Shown: positions 54,222 to 62,773 of the stretch, piece after piece | Layout of the letters: every line of letters begins with the position of its first letter | Numbering within the stretch: the first letter of the stretch is position 1 | DNA from: UBA7985 sp965661545 | GTDB taxonomy: Bacteria > Pseudomonadota > Alphaproteobacteria > UBA7985 | Length of the DNA: 64,000 nucleotides | Direction: 5' to 3' | Assembly (NCBI GenBank): GCA_965661545.1 | Contig: CBFIEF010000012.1 | Location: 1-64,000, forward strand | Program-made: the position numbers and the translations under genes | Notes under the pieces: model-generated | What the model was told of the DNA's origin: nothing | Database searches by the model: none | What the model saw: the letters and a program-made list of their open reading frames with translations, nothing else

Positions 54222-55004
54222 TCAAAGGAACTTGAAAAAGCGGCCCCAGCGAAATGGGTTCCAATAGGCCCAGAAATACTGTCTGCCCGGGTGCGATTGA
54301 ACGTTCAGGGAGAACAGCACCACCTCAGCGCGACCGATGAGAAACCGCTTGTGGACCAGGCCCAAATCCCGGTTCGAACGGCTGTCGCCCGAGTTGTCTC
54401 GATTGTCACCAATGAAGAAAAAATGGTCCGCCGGGATCGTGACTCTCGGCGTGTTATCAAAGACCGTATCGGCGAAGTTCAGGATTTGATACTCGGCCAG
54501 CGTGCCGCCCTGCCGATCTACCAACGTCTCATCCAACAACTGCGCTGGCTTGTTCGACAAAGAGGTATTGGTTGCCGCGCCCACCAACTTTTGCGGCATG
54601 GGTTCGCCGTTGAGGAAAAGTTGGCCATTGACCATCTGCACCGTGTCACCGGGAACCCCAATGATGCGTTTGATCAGGTTCCGTTTGAACTTGGGATGGC
54701 GGAAAACAGCGACATCCCCAGGCTTAGGATCACCACCCAAAATCCGGTCATCGGGCAAAAACGGCAAGTCAACGTCCAGCGAGAAATCGCCATAGCCGTA
54801 GCTCAGCTTGGACACCACAACCATATCGCCGACTTCGAGCGTGGGGAGCATGGACTCAGAGGGAATGCGGAACGGCTCAAACAGGAACCAGCGGACACCG
54901 AAGAACAGCACGCCGATGGTCAGCACAAGCATCAACCATTGACGCAGAGCACTGCGTTCTTGCGTCGGCTTCGTACTGGCCTGCTCGTCCTCGGACATGG
55001 TCAT
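54222..55004 (-). CDS. lepB: Signal peptidase I, second copy
   Basis: 260 residues. Same layout as the neighbouring lepB: a single N-terminal helix (WLMLVLTIGVLFFGVRWFLF), Ser51 in RIPSESMLPTL, Lys112 in NLIKRIIGVPGD, and FFIGDNRDNSGDSR. All catalytic boxes are intact, so it should be active. The middle region (about 120-190) differs strongly from copy one, which suggests different substrate preference or regulation rather than a recent duplication. GGGGA lies six bases before ATG 55004. It is 92 bases upstream of copy one, same strand. Confidence 0.93.
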   Translation of the reverse strand: MTMSEDEQASTKPTQERSALRQWLMLVLTIGVLFFGVRWFLFEPFRIPSESMLPTLEVGDMVVVSKLSYGYGDFSLDVDLPFLPDDRILGGDPKPGDVAVFRHPKFKRNLIKRIIGVPGDTVQMVNGQLFLNGEPMPQKLVGAATNTSLSNKPAQLLDETLVDRQGGTLAEYQILNFADTVFDNTPRVTIPADHFFFIGDNRDNSGDSRSNRDLGLVHKRFLIGRAEVVLFSLNVQSHPGRQYFWAYWNPFRWGRFFKFL

Positions 55005-55069
55005 TTCCGTTCCCCGTGGTTACGTCGCGCGAAACGCTTCGAGCCCACATTATGCGCCCACCATAGGGC

Positions 55070-55528
55070 TCAAGGAGAGGATGGCGCAACGCTGTGGGCG
55101 CGAGGCCCAGTTTCTGTACCTGCAGCTGTTGCAAAAAGGACCACATAAGCTGTGGCATAGGGCGGTTCGTCGGACATGGACCAATCCGCCACCATCTCCT
55201 CGCCTTCGCGCAGCATGGCCTTGAGCCTCACCAGAGCGCCACCCTCGAACGTCAATCGGGGCTTGGAGAACACGCCGCCGGGCTCAGGCCGGGCCAAGCC
55301 TACGTCCCGCCAACCGACGCCATGACGAAAACCCGTCCCCAAGGCCTTTACGGCTGCTTCCTTCAAGGCGTAGTGCCGCGCGAGAGCCGCTGCAAAGTCG
55401 TATCGCCGCTCACAATAGGCCCGCTCACCCGGGCGCAGGATGCGTTGAATGAACCGCTCACCCTGACGGTCAAGAACCGCCCGGATCCGGTCAATATCAA
55501 CAATGTCGTTACCAACGCCGATGAGCAT
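55070..55528 (-). CDS. acpS: Holo-[acyl-carrier-protein] synthase
   Basis: 152 residues from ATG 55528. MLIGVGNDIVDIDRI carries the Mg-binding Asp, and ARHYALKEAAVKALGTG is the second conserved box with the catalytic Glu and Lys. It attaches 4'-phosphopantetheine from CoA to acyl carrier protein. The last 20 residues (GTETGPRAHSVAPSSP) extend past the usual end. Upstream in-frame codons to 55774 are antisense to azlC and rejected. It heads the acpS-lepB-lepB-rnc-era run. Confidence 0.95.
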   Translation of the reverse strand: MLIGVGNDIVDIDRIRAVLDRQGERFIQRILRPGERAYCERRYDFAAALARHYALKEAAVKALGTGFRHGVGWRDVGLARPEPGGVFSKPRLTFEGGALVRLKAMLREGEEMVADWSMSDEPPYATAYVVLFATAAGTETGPRAHSVAPSSP

Positions 55529-55633
55529 GGTTCGCGCGTCCTGTTCTATCCTGTGATCGCGCAGGCCTTGACCCGCGCCCTCCGCTTGGAGGATGTAACT
55601 CTCTGATACGCTGAAAGAACGAGAAAAAGAACC

Positions 55634-56326
55634 GTGGTTTCGACACTGCGCACCGCCCTGCCCATCGCTGCACCCGTCATGATCGGTTACTTCACCGTCG
55701 GAACGACCTTTGGTCTGACGGCAGCGCAGGCGGGATTCGGCTGGTTTTGGCCGGTGGTGATATCCCTGATCCAATTCGCAGGCGCGGCGCAGTTTATGAT
55801 TGTCGCCATGGTCACGCAGGGCGCCGCGCTGACGGAGATTGCTGTGGTGGTCTTCTTGCTCAACCTACGCCACGTCTTTTACGGCCTGCCTTTTCTGGAC
55901 AACAAGCCGCGGACACTGCTGGGGCGAGTGTTGATGATCTTTTGGCTAACAGATGAAACCTACAGCTTGCTCACCACACGCAAGCAGTCTGACCCCGCAC
56001 CTGTTCAAATCGCGGTTGGCGGTCTGAATTACGCCAGCTGGGCGGCTGGGACGCTGGTGGGGAGCCTCGCCGGGCAGTTCCTGCCCCTACAAATCAACAG
56101 CTTCGCCTTCGCTCTCTCCGCCCTGTTTGCCATTTTGCTGACCGAGCAAATCCGTGCGCACCGCAGCGTACTGCCTCTGGTCGCGGGCACCCTCGCCGTT
56201 CTGGTGATCGTTCCCCTGAAACTCGATTTTGGGGTTGGGATGTTTGTGAGCGGTTTGGCTGCAATTTTGATCATTCTCGGATGGCACACGATTGCGCCAA
56301 AGCCAACACGGACGGAGAAGCCGTGA
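55634..56326 (+). CDS. azlC: AzlC-family branched-chain amino acid exporter, large subunit
   Basis: 230 residues from GTG 55634. About seven helices. LPIAAPVMIGYFTVGTTFGL, FAGAAQFMIVAMV and FLLNLRHVFYGL are characteristic of AzlC. With AzlD it forms an inner-membrane exporter for branched-chain amino acids or analogues. The stop overlaps the azlD ATG (TGATG). Confidence 0.93.
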   Translation: MVSTLRTALPIAAPVMIGYFTVGTTFGLTAAQAGFGWFWPVVISLIQFAGAAQFMIVAMVTQGAALTEIAVVVFLLNLRHVFYGLPFLDNKPRTLLGRVLMIFWLTDETYSLLTTRKQSDPAPVQIAVGGLNYASWAAGTLVGSLAGQFLPLQINSFAFALSALFAILLTEQIRAHRSVLPLVAGTLAVLVIVPLKLDFGVGMFVSGLAAILIILGWHTIAPKPTRTEKP

Positions 56327-56706
56327 TGGGCGAGCTGACGCTAGGCTGGGGGTTCTTGGTTTTTCTGATCATCGGAGCAGCCGGTGTGTTCCTGCAACGC
56401 GGGGCACCCTATTTCCTGCCGCAACGCATTTTGAACTGGCCCCCATTGACCACGCTCAACCGCTTGCTACCCGGCACGCTGATCTTTCTGTTCTTTTTAG
56501 TGAGTTGGCTGACGCAGGCCCAAGACGGCGCCCTAAAGGCGTGGGTGTTGGTCGCCGAAATCGTCATTTTGCTGTTGGCCGTGGGTCTGCACCTGCTGTT
56601 GCAGCAGGTGCTTGTCACCATCATCGCCGCCGTGATTTTGCACTATGTGGTTTTTTATCACGGCGTTGGCTGGTTCTTAGAAACGTCCTTTAACTGGTCG
56701 CCTTAG
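56326..56706 (+). CDS. azlD: AzlD-family branched-chain amino acid transport small subunit
   Basis: 126 residues from ATG 56326. Four hydrophobic helices, with RGAPYFLPQRIL near the start and VTIIAAVILHYVVFYHGVGW near the end, match AzlD, the small partner of AzlC. A frame start at 56281 would lie inside azlC. Its 3' end overlaps the restored C-terminus of the convergent MelB-like gene by 17 bases. Confidence 0.88.
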   Translation: MGELTLGWGFLVFLIIGAAGVFLQRGAPYFLPQRILNWPPLTTLNRLLPGTLIFLFFLVSWLTQAQDGALKAWVLVAEIVILLLAVGLHLLLQQVLVTIIAAVILHYVVFYHGVGWFLETSFNWSP

Positions 56707-58059
56707 CCGCTGGTCCCGTTGAAGAATTCTGGTGCCGCATGATAAACAGCAGCGACAGCAGGAACATAGCCCCGGGCAGCAGAGACGAGCAGATACGGAT
56801 CATCAGAATCGCGCCATCCGACTGCTCAGGGAAGACCCGAACGCCCGCTTCGTAGAATGCATGCTCATAGCCCGAAGCGATAGCAGCGCTCCAAACACCA
56901 GTTGCCCAAAGGCAATTCCAATCTTTTGATAGGTCGTGAACCACCCGTTGTAAGCACCTTCCAAGGACATTCCCGTCCGCGCCTGTCCTTCGCTAACGCT
57001 GTCTGGAATCATCGACCACGGGAAAAGTTGATAGCCGCCGAAGAACCACCCGATGAGCCCCATAAGCGGATAGAGCCACGCCACATTGTCCGCGTCGAGC
57101 AAGAACACCAAGGAGACGCTGAGCGCCAGACCGATGGTCGAGTAAATATATCCTCGTTTTTTGCCAATCTTGGACCCAACCCAACTCCAAAACGCCATGG
57201 AGGCCATTGTGGCAACGACAAAGATCACAAAGAACCGCGCATTCGCAGACACTGGATCTTCAAGCTGGAATTGGTACTTCAGCACGAACAGCAAATTGGA
57301 TGTTACGATCGTCAAAAACGATACCTGCAGAAAGTACGTCGCCAGCAGCATGCGGAATGACGGTGTTCCAAAACAAGCTTTGGCCTGTTCCAAAATCGCA
57401 GGAAGGCGCTCTGCGACCTTTCGAGGCGCATTACGCATCATGAACACACCAATGATCACAGGTAATGAGAACAGCGGGATCATAACAATCGCGGCGGTTC
57501 TGAAGCCATTGGGGTCAACGTCCTCGACTGAGAACATGCCAACGGCTAAGGGCGCCACCGCGCCACCGATGAACATGCCAATAGAACCCACGCCCCAGCG
57601 CCACGCGGTAATATTAGTCCGCTCATTGCAGTCCTCGGTCATCTCAGCGGTAACAGCTCCACCGGGAACGGCAATCAAGGTCAGCGCCAGATAAGTCGCT
57701 ATCGTAAACACCATGAAATAAAGCGCGGAAGGCACCCAGCTCTCCGACCCTACAAAGGGTGCCAAGAACATGATTGCGACTGTTGGCCCAAGCATAATTC
57801 CACCCGCCAACATAAACGGACGACGTCGGCCCATGGGTGTCGAGGAACGATCGGACAAGTTTCCGACCAAGGGATCGGTAATCACGTCGAAAATCTTGGC
57901 GATAAAGAACAGTAAGCCCGCATAGACCGGCGGAATCCGCAGCGCTTCGGTCATGTAAAACAAGAAGTAGAACGACGCGAAGACGATCAATGTGTTCGTG
58001 CCAATTTCCACAAAGCCGTAACCGACTTTAACGACCTTCGAGATCTTAGCTTCGCTCAT
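56690..58059 (-). pseudogene. melB: MelB-like GPH-family sugar:cation symporter, frameshifted near the 3' end
   Basis: From ATG 58059 the frame runs as a 12-helix glycoside-pentoside-hexuronide transporter with DVITDPLVGNLSDRSS (Asp58 and Asp62, like the cation-site pair of MelB) until ...FGALLSL near 56880, then ends in 23 unrelated residues at 56803. The plus-one frame continues with SGYEHAFYEAGVRVFPEQSD and a last helix (MFLLSLLFIMR) to a stop at 56690. Adding one base in the two-A run at 56875-56876 (coding T) restores a normal 456-residue protein. It could be a true inactivating mutation or a sequencing error. Divergent from the MelR-like regulator and next to MelA, so an alpha-galactoside is the likely cargo. 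Confidence 0.82.
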
Positions 58060-58225
58060 GATCCGATACCCCCTGTTTACCGCGAGACTGCAGAGTTCTG
58101 GCACTCCCACCCGCATTTATGACTGGCTTCTCTTGCCGATTTTGGAAGGCAGCGTGAAACCAAAACTCTTATTTCGAGAATTGCTTATTATAAAGAAAGT
58201 CTAAACGCGAATTGGATTATTAGTT

Positions 58226-58236
58226 TTTCCGGTAAA
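58226..58236 (+). promoter_or_regulatory. Candidate MelR operator, site 1
   Basis: TTTCCGGTAAA. The same 11 bases recur in reverse orientation at 59252-59262 in front of melA. Located 117 bases before the melR start. Confidence 0.5.
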
Positions 58237-58268
58237 ATGTTTTAACTTTCCGACTTCCCATAATGTCT

Positions 58269-58280
58269 CTTCCGGTTTTC
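58269..58280 (+). promoter_or_regulatory. Candidate MelR operator, site 2 (weaker)
   Basis: CTTCCGGTTTTC shares the TTCCGGT core with site 1 in the same orientation, 43 bases (about four helical turns) further right. Confidence 0.35.
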
Positions 58281-58353
58281 TTGGGAATATTGGTCAATCA
58301 CAGCGCACAAAGGCACAATATGGCGTGCTTCAGCACTTCGGGGAGGATGAGTG

Positions 58354-59232
58354 ATGTCGACTGTTGCAACCCATGCGGACTTTTTGAATTACGCGGCCAC
58401 AGGACTTATTCCTGGACTAGATGCGATTTTGTTTGAGCGCCACCGGCCAACAGCTTTCGCAGATCCCTACCACCACCATGCGTCGGTGGAGCTGAATTTC
58501 CTCGATGGTTGTGACATGGAATATTCATTCTCTGGCACCACGGTCGCGCGTAAATCAGACAGCCTGACCCTGTTTTGGGGGGCTTCTCCGCATGGCGTGA
58601 CAAAGGTCACGGGCGACGGGGAAATCATCAACCTCTATATCTCATTCAGTCAAATCTTGCGCTGGGGCCTACCGGAATCCTTTCTGAACGCACTGATCGC
58701 CGGCGACGTGATGAGCGCCCCTGCGGAGCCTGAGACTGACCGGTTTACCTTTCGACGCTGGACCGAGGAAATCAAAGAATCGGACGCGACTTGGCATCAG
58801 TTAATCTTGGGCGAAGTTGAAATGCGTGTGCGCCGGTTCGCGCTTGAAGGCTGGGAAACAGTTAAGTCCGGCTATGGTGAGGTACGGTCGGTCGTGGGCG
58901 CAGGCGGAGCGATGCAACACATCGAGGAGATGCTGCGGTTTATCGCCAACAACTACTGCGACCCGATTTCCGTTACCGACGTGGCTGACCACGTAGGCCT
59001 GTCACCGTCTTACGCCATGACGCTGTTCCGGCGCGTGGTTGGGGTGCCTATTAAGGAGCACATCACGCGTATTCGCTTAAGCCACGCGCAAATGCTGCTG
59101 TCCAACTCTGACGCCAAGATCCTCAGCATCGCTATGGATAGCGGCTTTGGCTCGCTGTCCAGCTTCTACGAGGCGTTTCAGTCGCACCTGGACACCACGC
59201 CATCCGTTTTCCGGCGAGACGCACGGCGGTAG
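58354..59232 (+). CDS. melR: AraC-family regulator, MelR-like
   Basis: 292 residues from ATG 58354; GGAGG lies seven bases upstream. The N-terminal sugar-sensing cupin has YHHHASVELNFLDGCDMEYSFSG and LTLFWGASPHGVTK, close to E. coli MelR (VEVN...LFWACTPHQLT). The C-terminal double helix-turn-helix has ISVTDVADHVGLSPSYAMTLFRRVVG and ILSIAMDSGFGSLSSFYEAF. Expected to activate the alpha-galactoside genes on both sides when inducer is present. Divergent from the MelB-like gene and followed by melA after about 150 bases. Confidence 0.88.
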   Translation: MSTVATHADFLNYAATGLIPGLDAILFERHRPTAFADPYHHHASVELNFLDGCDMEYSFSGTTVARKSDSLTLFWGASPHGVTKVTGDGEIINLYISFSQILRWGLPESFLNALIAGDVMSAPAEPETDRFTFRRWTEEIKESDATWHQLILGEVEMRVRRFALEGWETVKSGYGEVRSVVGAGGAMQHIEEMLRFIANNYCDPISVTDVADHVGLSPSYAMTLFRRVVGVPIKEHITRIRLSHAQMLLSNSDAKILSIAMDSGFGSLSSFYEAFQSHLDTTPSVFRRDARR

Positions 59233-59251
59233 CAAAATATAATTAAACGTG

Positions 59252-59262
59252 TTTACCGGAAA
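59252..59262 (-). promoter_or_regulatory. Candidate MelR operator, site 3, upstream of melA
   Basis: TTTACCGGAAA on the plus strand, exactly the reverse complement of site 1 (58226-58236). It lies 120 bases before melA in the 149-base gap after melR. Confidence 0.5.
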
Positions 59263-59381
59263 GCAAACCGGGATTCAGTGAAGTAATACGGATTGATCCA
59301 GATTAAATTGATAACAAGATTTGGAGATCCACGCAGGCACCTTGGGATGCCTAGATGGTGCTGCTAAGGGAGTAAGTAGTG

Positions 59382-60755
59382 ATGGCCGCCGGACCAAAAA
59401 TTACATTTGTTGGCGCGGGATCCACCGTGTTCATGAAGAATATCGTAGGCGACGTGCTGCAACGCCCTGCACTGGCTAACGCTCATATCTCTCTGATGGA
59501 CATCGACCAGAACCGGTTGGAAGAAAGTGAGCTGGTTGCGCGCAAGCTGATATCGACGCTGAAAGTCGGTGCGACGGTATCAACGCATATGGACCAGCGC
59601 GAGGCATTGGACGGCGCTGACTTTGTTGTTGCTGCCTTTCAGATTGGGGGCTACGAGCCTTGTACAGTCACAGATTTTGAGATCCCAAAGAAGTTTGGCC
59701 TGCGCCAGACCATTGGCGATACCTTAGGCATCGGCGGGATCATGCGCGGCATCCGGACGGTGCCGCACCTGTGGGCGATTTGTGAAGACATGATGGCGGT
59801 TTGTCCCGACGCAATAATGCTCAACTACGTCAATCCAATGGCGATTAACACGTGGGCCATTCAGGAAAAATACCCTGAAATCAAACAAGTAGGCCTGTGT
59901 CATTCCATTCAGATCACCGCTGACGAGCTGGCTCGCGACCTGGATGTTGAGGTGGCCAATCTTCGCTATAAGGTCGCCGGTATTAACCACATGGCCTTCT
60001 ACCTGAACTTTGAAGAAGTCCTGGCCGACGGCAGCACCCGTGATCTCTATCCCGACCTGCACCGCGCCTATGCCGAGGGCCGGGCGCCGAAGCCAAGCAC
60101 GTGGAACGATCGCTGCCAGAACTACGTCCGATACGAAATGCTGAAGCGCCTGGGGTATTTCGTGACAGAAAGCTCTGAGCATTTTGCCGAGTACGTGCCC
60201 TATTTCATTAAGAATGGCCGCGAAGACCTGATTTCCAAATTCCAAGTGCCACTGGACGAGTATCCAAAGCGCTGCGTTGAGCAGATCGAAGACTGGAAAC
60301 TGCAGGCGGCTAAATTCCGCGAAGCGGACGATATCGAGGTCAAAGCCTCAAACGAATTTGCTTCAGACATCGTTGAGTCGGTCTGGACCGGCAAGCCAAG
60401 CGTCATCTACGGCAACGTGCAAAACCGCGGCTATATCTCAAACCTTCCCGAGGGCTGCGCGGTCGAAGTCCCATGCTTGGTTGACCGGAACGGCATCCAA
60501 CCAACAGCCGTTGGACATCTGCCCAAGCAGCTTGTCGGCCTGATGCGGACCAATATTTCCGTGCAGGAAATGACCGTAGAAGCCCTGATGACCGAGAACC
60601 GTGACCACATCTATCACGCCGCTATGCTGGATCCACACACGGCGGCGGAACTCGACCTCGACCAAATCTGGGCGATGACAGACGAGCTGATCGAAACACA
60701 CGGTTCATGGATGCCAGATTGGTGTCATGGCCCGCGCAAGGCCATTGCGGCTTAA
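59382..60755 (+). CDS. melA: Alpha-galactosidase/6-phospho-alpha-galactosidase-type GH4 enzyme (MelA-like)
   Basis: 457 residues from ATG 59382 (a GTG one codon earlier is the alternative; AGGGAG lies upstream). GH4 enzymes need NAD and a divalent metal. FVGAGSTVF binds NAD; Cys173 in GLCHSIQ and His203 in GINHMAFYL are the metal ligands; RQTIGDTLGIGGIMRGIRT and NYVNPMAINTWA are typical of the MelA branch. It cleaves alpha-galactosides such as melibiose. With a MelR-like regulator and a MelB-like transporter alongside, that function is well supported. mgsA follows after seven bases. Confidence 0.9.
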   Translation: MAAGPKITFVGAGSTVFMKNIVGDVLQRPALANAHISLMDIDQNRLEESELVARKLISTLKVGATVSTHMDQREALDGADFVVAAFQIGGYEPCTVTDFEIPKKFGLRQTIGDTLGIGGIMRGIRTVPHLWAICEDMMAVCPDAIMLNYVNPMAINTWAIQEKYPEIKQVGLCHSIQITADELARDLDVEVANLRYKVAGINHMAFYLNFEEVLADGSTRDLYPDLHRAYAEGRAPKPSTWNDRCQNYVRYEMLKRLGYFVTESSEHFAEYVPYFIKNGREDLISKFQVPLDEYPKRCVEQIEDWKLQAAKFREADDIEVKASNEFASDIVESVWTGKPSVIYGNVQNRGYISNLPEGCAVEVPCLVDRNGIQPTAVGHLPKQLVGLMRTNISVQEMTVEALMTENRDHIYHAAMLDPHTAAELDLDQIWAMTDELIETHGSWMPDWCHGPRKAIAA

Positions 60756-60762
60756 AGGTCTT

Positions 60763-61170
60763 ATGGCTGGCTTGGACACACCATCCATCGCGATCATCGC
60801 GCACGACAACTGCAAAGACGATGCAGTGGCGTGGGTGCTGCGCCACGAGCAGGCACTGAGCGCCCTGCATCTGTATTGTACAGGAACAACTGGTGGCCGC
60901 ATCGCAGAAGCAGCGGAGAGCCTAGAGGTCACTCGGCTGTTGAGCGGTCCTTTGGGTGGTGATCAGCAGATTGGTGCTTTGGCGGCTGAAAAACAGCTGA
61001 GCGCAATCATCTTCTTCATCGACCCGCTGACAGCGCACCCCCATGATGTCGATGTAAAAGCACTTATTCGGCTCGCAATCGTTCATCAGACGCCGCTGGC
61101 GCTGAATATGGCGACCGCAGATGCCGTTCTTACACATCTGGTTCGCGACGACGCGACGCGCTCGAGCTAG
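60763..61170 (+). CDS. mgsA: Methylglyoxal synthase
   Basis: 135 residues from ATG 60763, with AAGG four bases upstream. IIAHDNCKDD, CTGTTGGRI, LSGPLGGDQQIGA (catalytic Asp67) and FFIDPLTAHPHDVD (Asp87, His92/94, Asp97) are the MgsA signature. It turns dihydroxyacetone phosphate into methylglyoxal and phosphate, a valve used when sugar phosphates build up. Placed seven bases after melA, it is almost surely co-transcribed. A longer start at 60727 would overlap melA. Its presence in a sugar-uptake operon is unusual. Confidence 0.93.
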   Translation: MAGLDTPSIAIIAHDNCKDDAVAWVLRHEQALSALHLYCTGTTGGRIAEAAESLEVTRLLSGPLGGDQQIGALAAEKQLSAIIFFIDPLTAHPHDVDVKALIRLAIVHQTPLALNMATADAVLTHLVRDDATRSS

Positions 61171-61202
61171 AATGTGATGACCATGTTGGTGGGAGCCGGA
61201 CT

Positions 61203-61724
61203 ATGAAGACGTTGACTGTCGAGCCACTGACCCAAGCGGCCTTTGCCCGCTTTGGCGATGTGCTGGAAACCGGACGAGACGATCATCCCACCTACCCCAT
61301 CAACGATGGCTTCACCCAGCGCCACCACGCCCTCAGCACTGTTGAAGCGACCGGTGAAGCGGTCATTATCTCAATCTTTGAAACGGCGAGTTTCGGGTTG
61401 CCGCTGACAATCCGAATGCTGGAACGCCACCCTTTGGGCTCACAATCCTTTACACCCATCAGCCCACAGTCCGACGCAGGCTTTTATGTGGTGGTTGCCG
61501 AAGGAAAGACGGAGCCGGATCCCGCCACACTGCGAGCCTTTGCCGTTGCCCCCGGCCAAGGCGTCAACTTTGCTGCCGGGGTTTGGCATCATCCAAACAT
61601 CGTTAAATCTGGCACGCAGCAATTCCTCGTGGTGGATCGGGCTGATCCATCAACGAATTTGGAAGAGTTCTTTTTCCCTGAAGCATGGGAAGAGATCCGC
61701 TTGGACCCTTCCCACCCCAACTAA
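61203..61724 (+). CDS. allA: Ureidoglycolate lyase
   Basis: 173 residues. VEPLTQAAFARFGDVLE opens like AllA, RHPLGSQSFTPIS is the substrate-binding strand, and GVNFAAGVWHHPNIV is the cupin metal/active-site region. It splits ureidoglycolate to glyoxylate and urea, the step after allantoicase. Located 32 bases after mgsA on the same strand; its stop overlaps the stop of convergent alc by four bases. Confidence 0.93.
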   Translation: MKTLTVEPLTQAAFARFGDVLETGRDDHPTYPINDGFTQRHHALSTVEATGEAVIISIFETASFGLPLTIRMLERHPLGSQSFTPISPQSDAGFYVVVAEGKTEPDPATLRAFAVAPGQGVNFAAGVWHHPNIVKSGTQQFLVVDRADPSTNLEEFFFPEAWEEIRLDPSHPN

Positions 61725-62770
61725 GCCCGAGGCGTCACGCGCCCAAACAACTTCAACCGCGAGATCCCGCCGTCGGGGACGATGTTGAAGCGAACAACGT
61801 TGATCGGCTCTTTCGCTGTCAGAGACTGACTTTCAAACCGATGTTCAGAGTCAGCGGTCAAAGGTTGGCTTGGCAGCAATTCCGGCCAGAACTGGCTATC
61901 CGCTTTCAAGGCATCGGGGTTATCCAGCAGAGCCAAATCTGCGCCAGACAGCAAGCGCCCGTTCATCGAGCAGGATGCCGGGAAATTCCCCTTGTAGTGC
62001 GCGGTATCGACAATCATATGCTCGAGCATTCCGGCTTCGCCCAGCGCGATGATGATCCAATCAAAACCCGGTTCACGCCGACGGCGCGTTTCCCAGCCAT
62101 CGCCCATGTTCAGGCCCTTGTCTGGATACAGCAGAATTTCGGGATTGCCGTAATGGCTGTCGTTGAACGCCAGAACGCGCCCACCTTTGAGGATTGAGGA
62201 CAGCTCAACGATAGAATCTTCGTCCGTTGTCGGTTCCGGCACCGCAATACCGTGCACACGCAGGCGCGCGATACCACCGTCAGGGTACATGTCGAGGCGC
62301 AAGTGCGTGATTGGTTCGGCGTGCGAGACCTCGAACCAATGTGGCGCATCTGGCCCCAGCTTCGACATGTCCACCAGTGTGCGGTAACGCGTGTCAGACG
62401 GCAGCCCTTCGCCTTCGTGATATGCCCCCATAACGCGGGCAGCATGGGGGAAATTGCCGGTGAAAAAAGCAGTATCGATGTTGATGGCTCGAACCACGGT
62501 TGGACCACCGAGTTTGATCAGCGCATGGTCATTGCCGCCCGAGCGTCGACGCCGGGATTCCCACCCGTCCATCCACTTGCCGTGGTCATCATACAAATCA
62601 GGGTCAAACACAGCCTCTTCAGGCTTGAGCAGCCGCGAACGCTCGGCGAAGAACTCGTCGGTGACGGAGATCACTTCGGCACCCAGACGGGAGTTGGCCA
62701 GATTGGGATAGTGCGCCGCAAACTCGGGGGTTTCGCGCTCGGCATGAAGGATGTTTGAGGCTTCAGTCAT
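61721..62770 (-). CDS. alc: Allantoicase
   Basis: 349 residues with the two-fold repeat of the allantoicase family: MDGWESRRRR...DHALIKLGG and GDGWETRRRREPGFDWIIIALG; also NIDTAFFTGNFP and VDTAHYKGNFP. It converts allantoate to ureidoglycolate and urea. Same strand as uraD and puuE, three bases after the uraD stop, and convergent with allA, its next step. Confidence 0.95.
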   Translation of the reverse strand: MTEASNILHAERETPEFAAHYPNLANSRLGAEVISVTDEFFAERSRLLKPEEAVFDPDLYDDHGKWMDGWESRRRRSGGNDHALIKLGGPTVVRAINIDTAFFTGNFPHAARVMGAYHEGEGLPSDTRYRTLVDMSKLGPDAPHWFEVSHAEPITHLRLDMYPDGGIARLRVHGIAVPEPTTDEDSIVELSSILKGGRVLAFNDSHYGNPEILLYPDKGLNMGDGWETRRRREPGFDWIIIALGEAGMLEHMIVDTAHYKGNFPASCSMNGRLLSGADLALLDNPDALKADSQFWPELLPSQPLTADSEHRFESQSLTAKEPINVVRFNIVPDGGISRLKLFGRVTPRA

Positions 62771-62773
62771 AGA

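Larger units (their letters stand above)
58060..58353. promoter_or_regulatory. Divergent control region of the mel locus
   Basis: 294 AT-rich bases between the starts of the MelB-like transporter (leftward) and melR (rightward). It holds two direct copies of a TTCCGGT core, 43 bases apart (58227-58233 and 58270-58276), and an additional partial match near 58246. The most likely target of the MelR-like protein. Confidence 0.6.

Noticed and set aside
54370..54380. GGTTCGAAC as the T-arm of a tRNA
   Set aside because: It lies inside lepB and no acceptor or anticodon stem surrounds it. No tRNA was found in the window.
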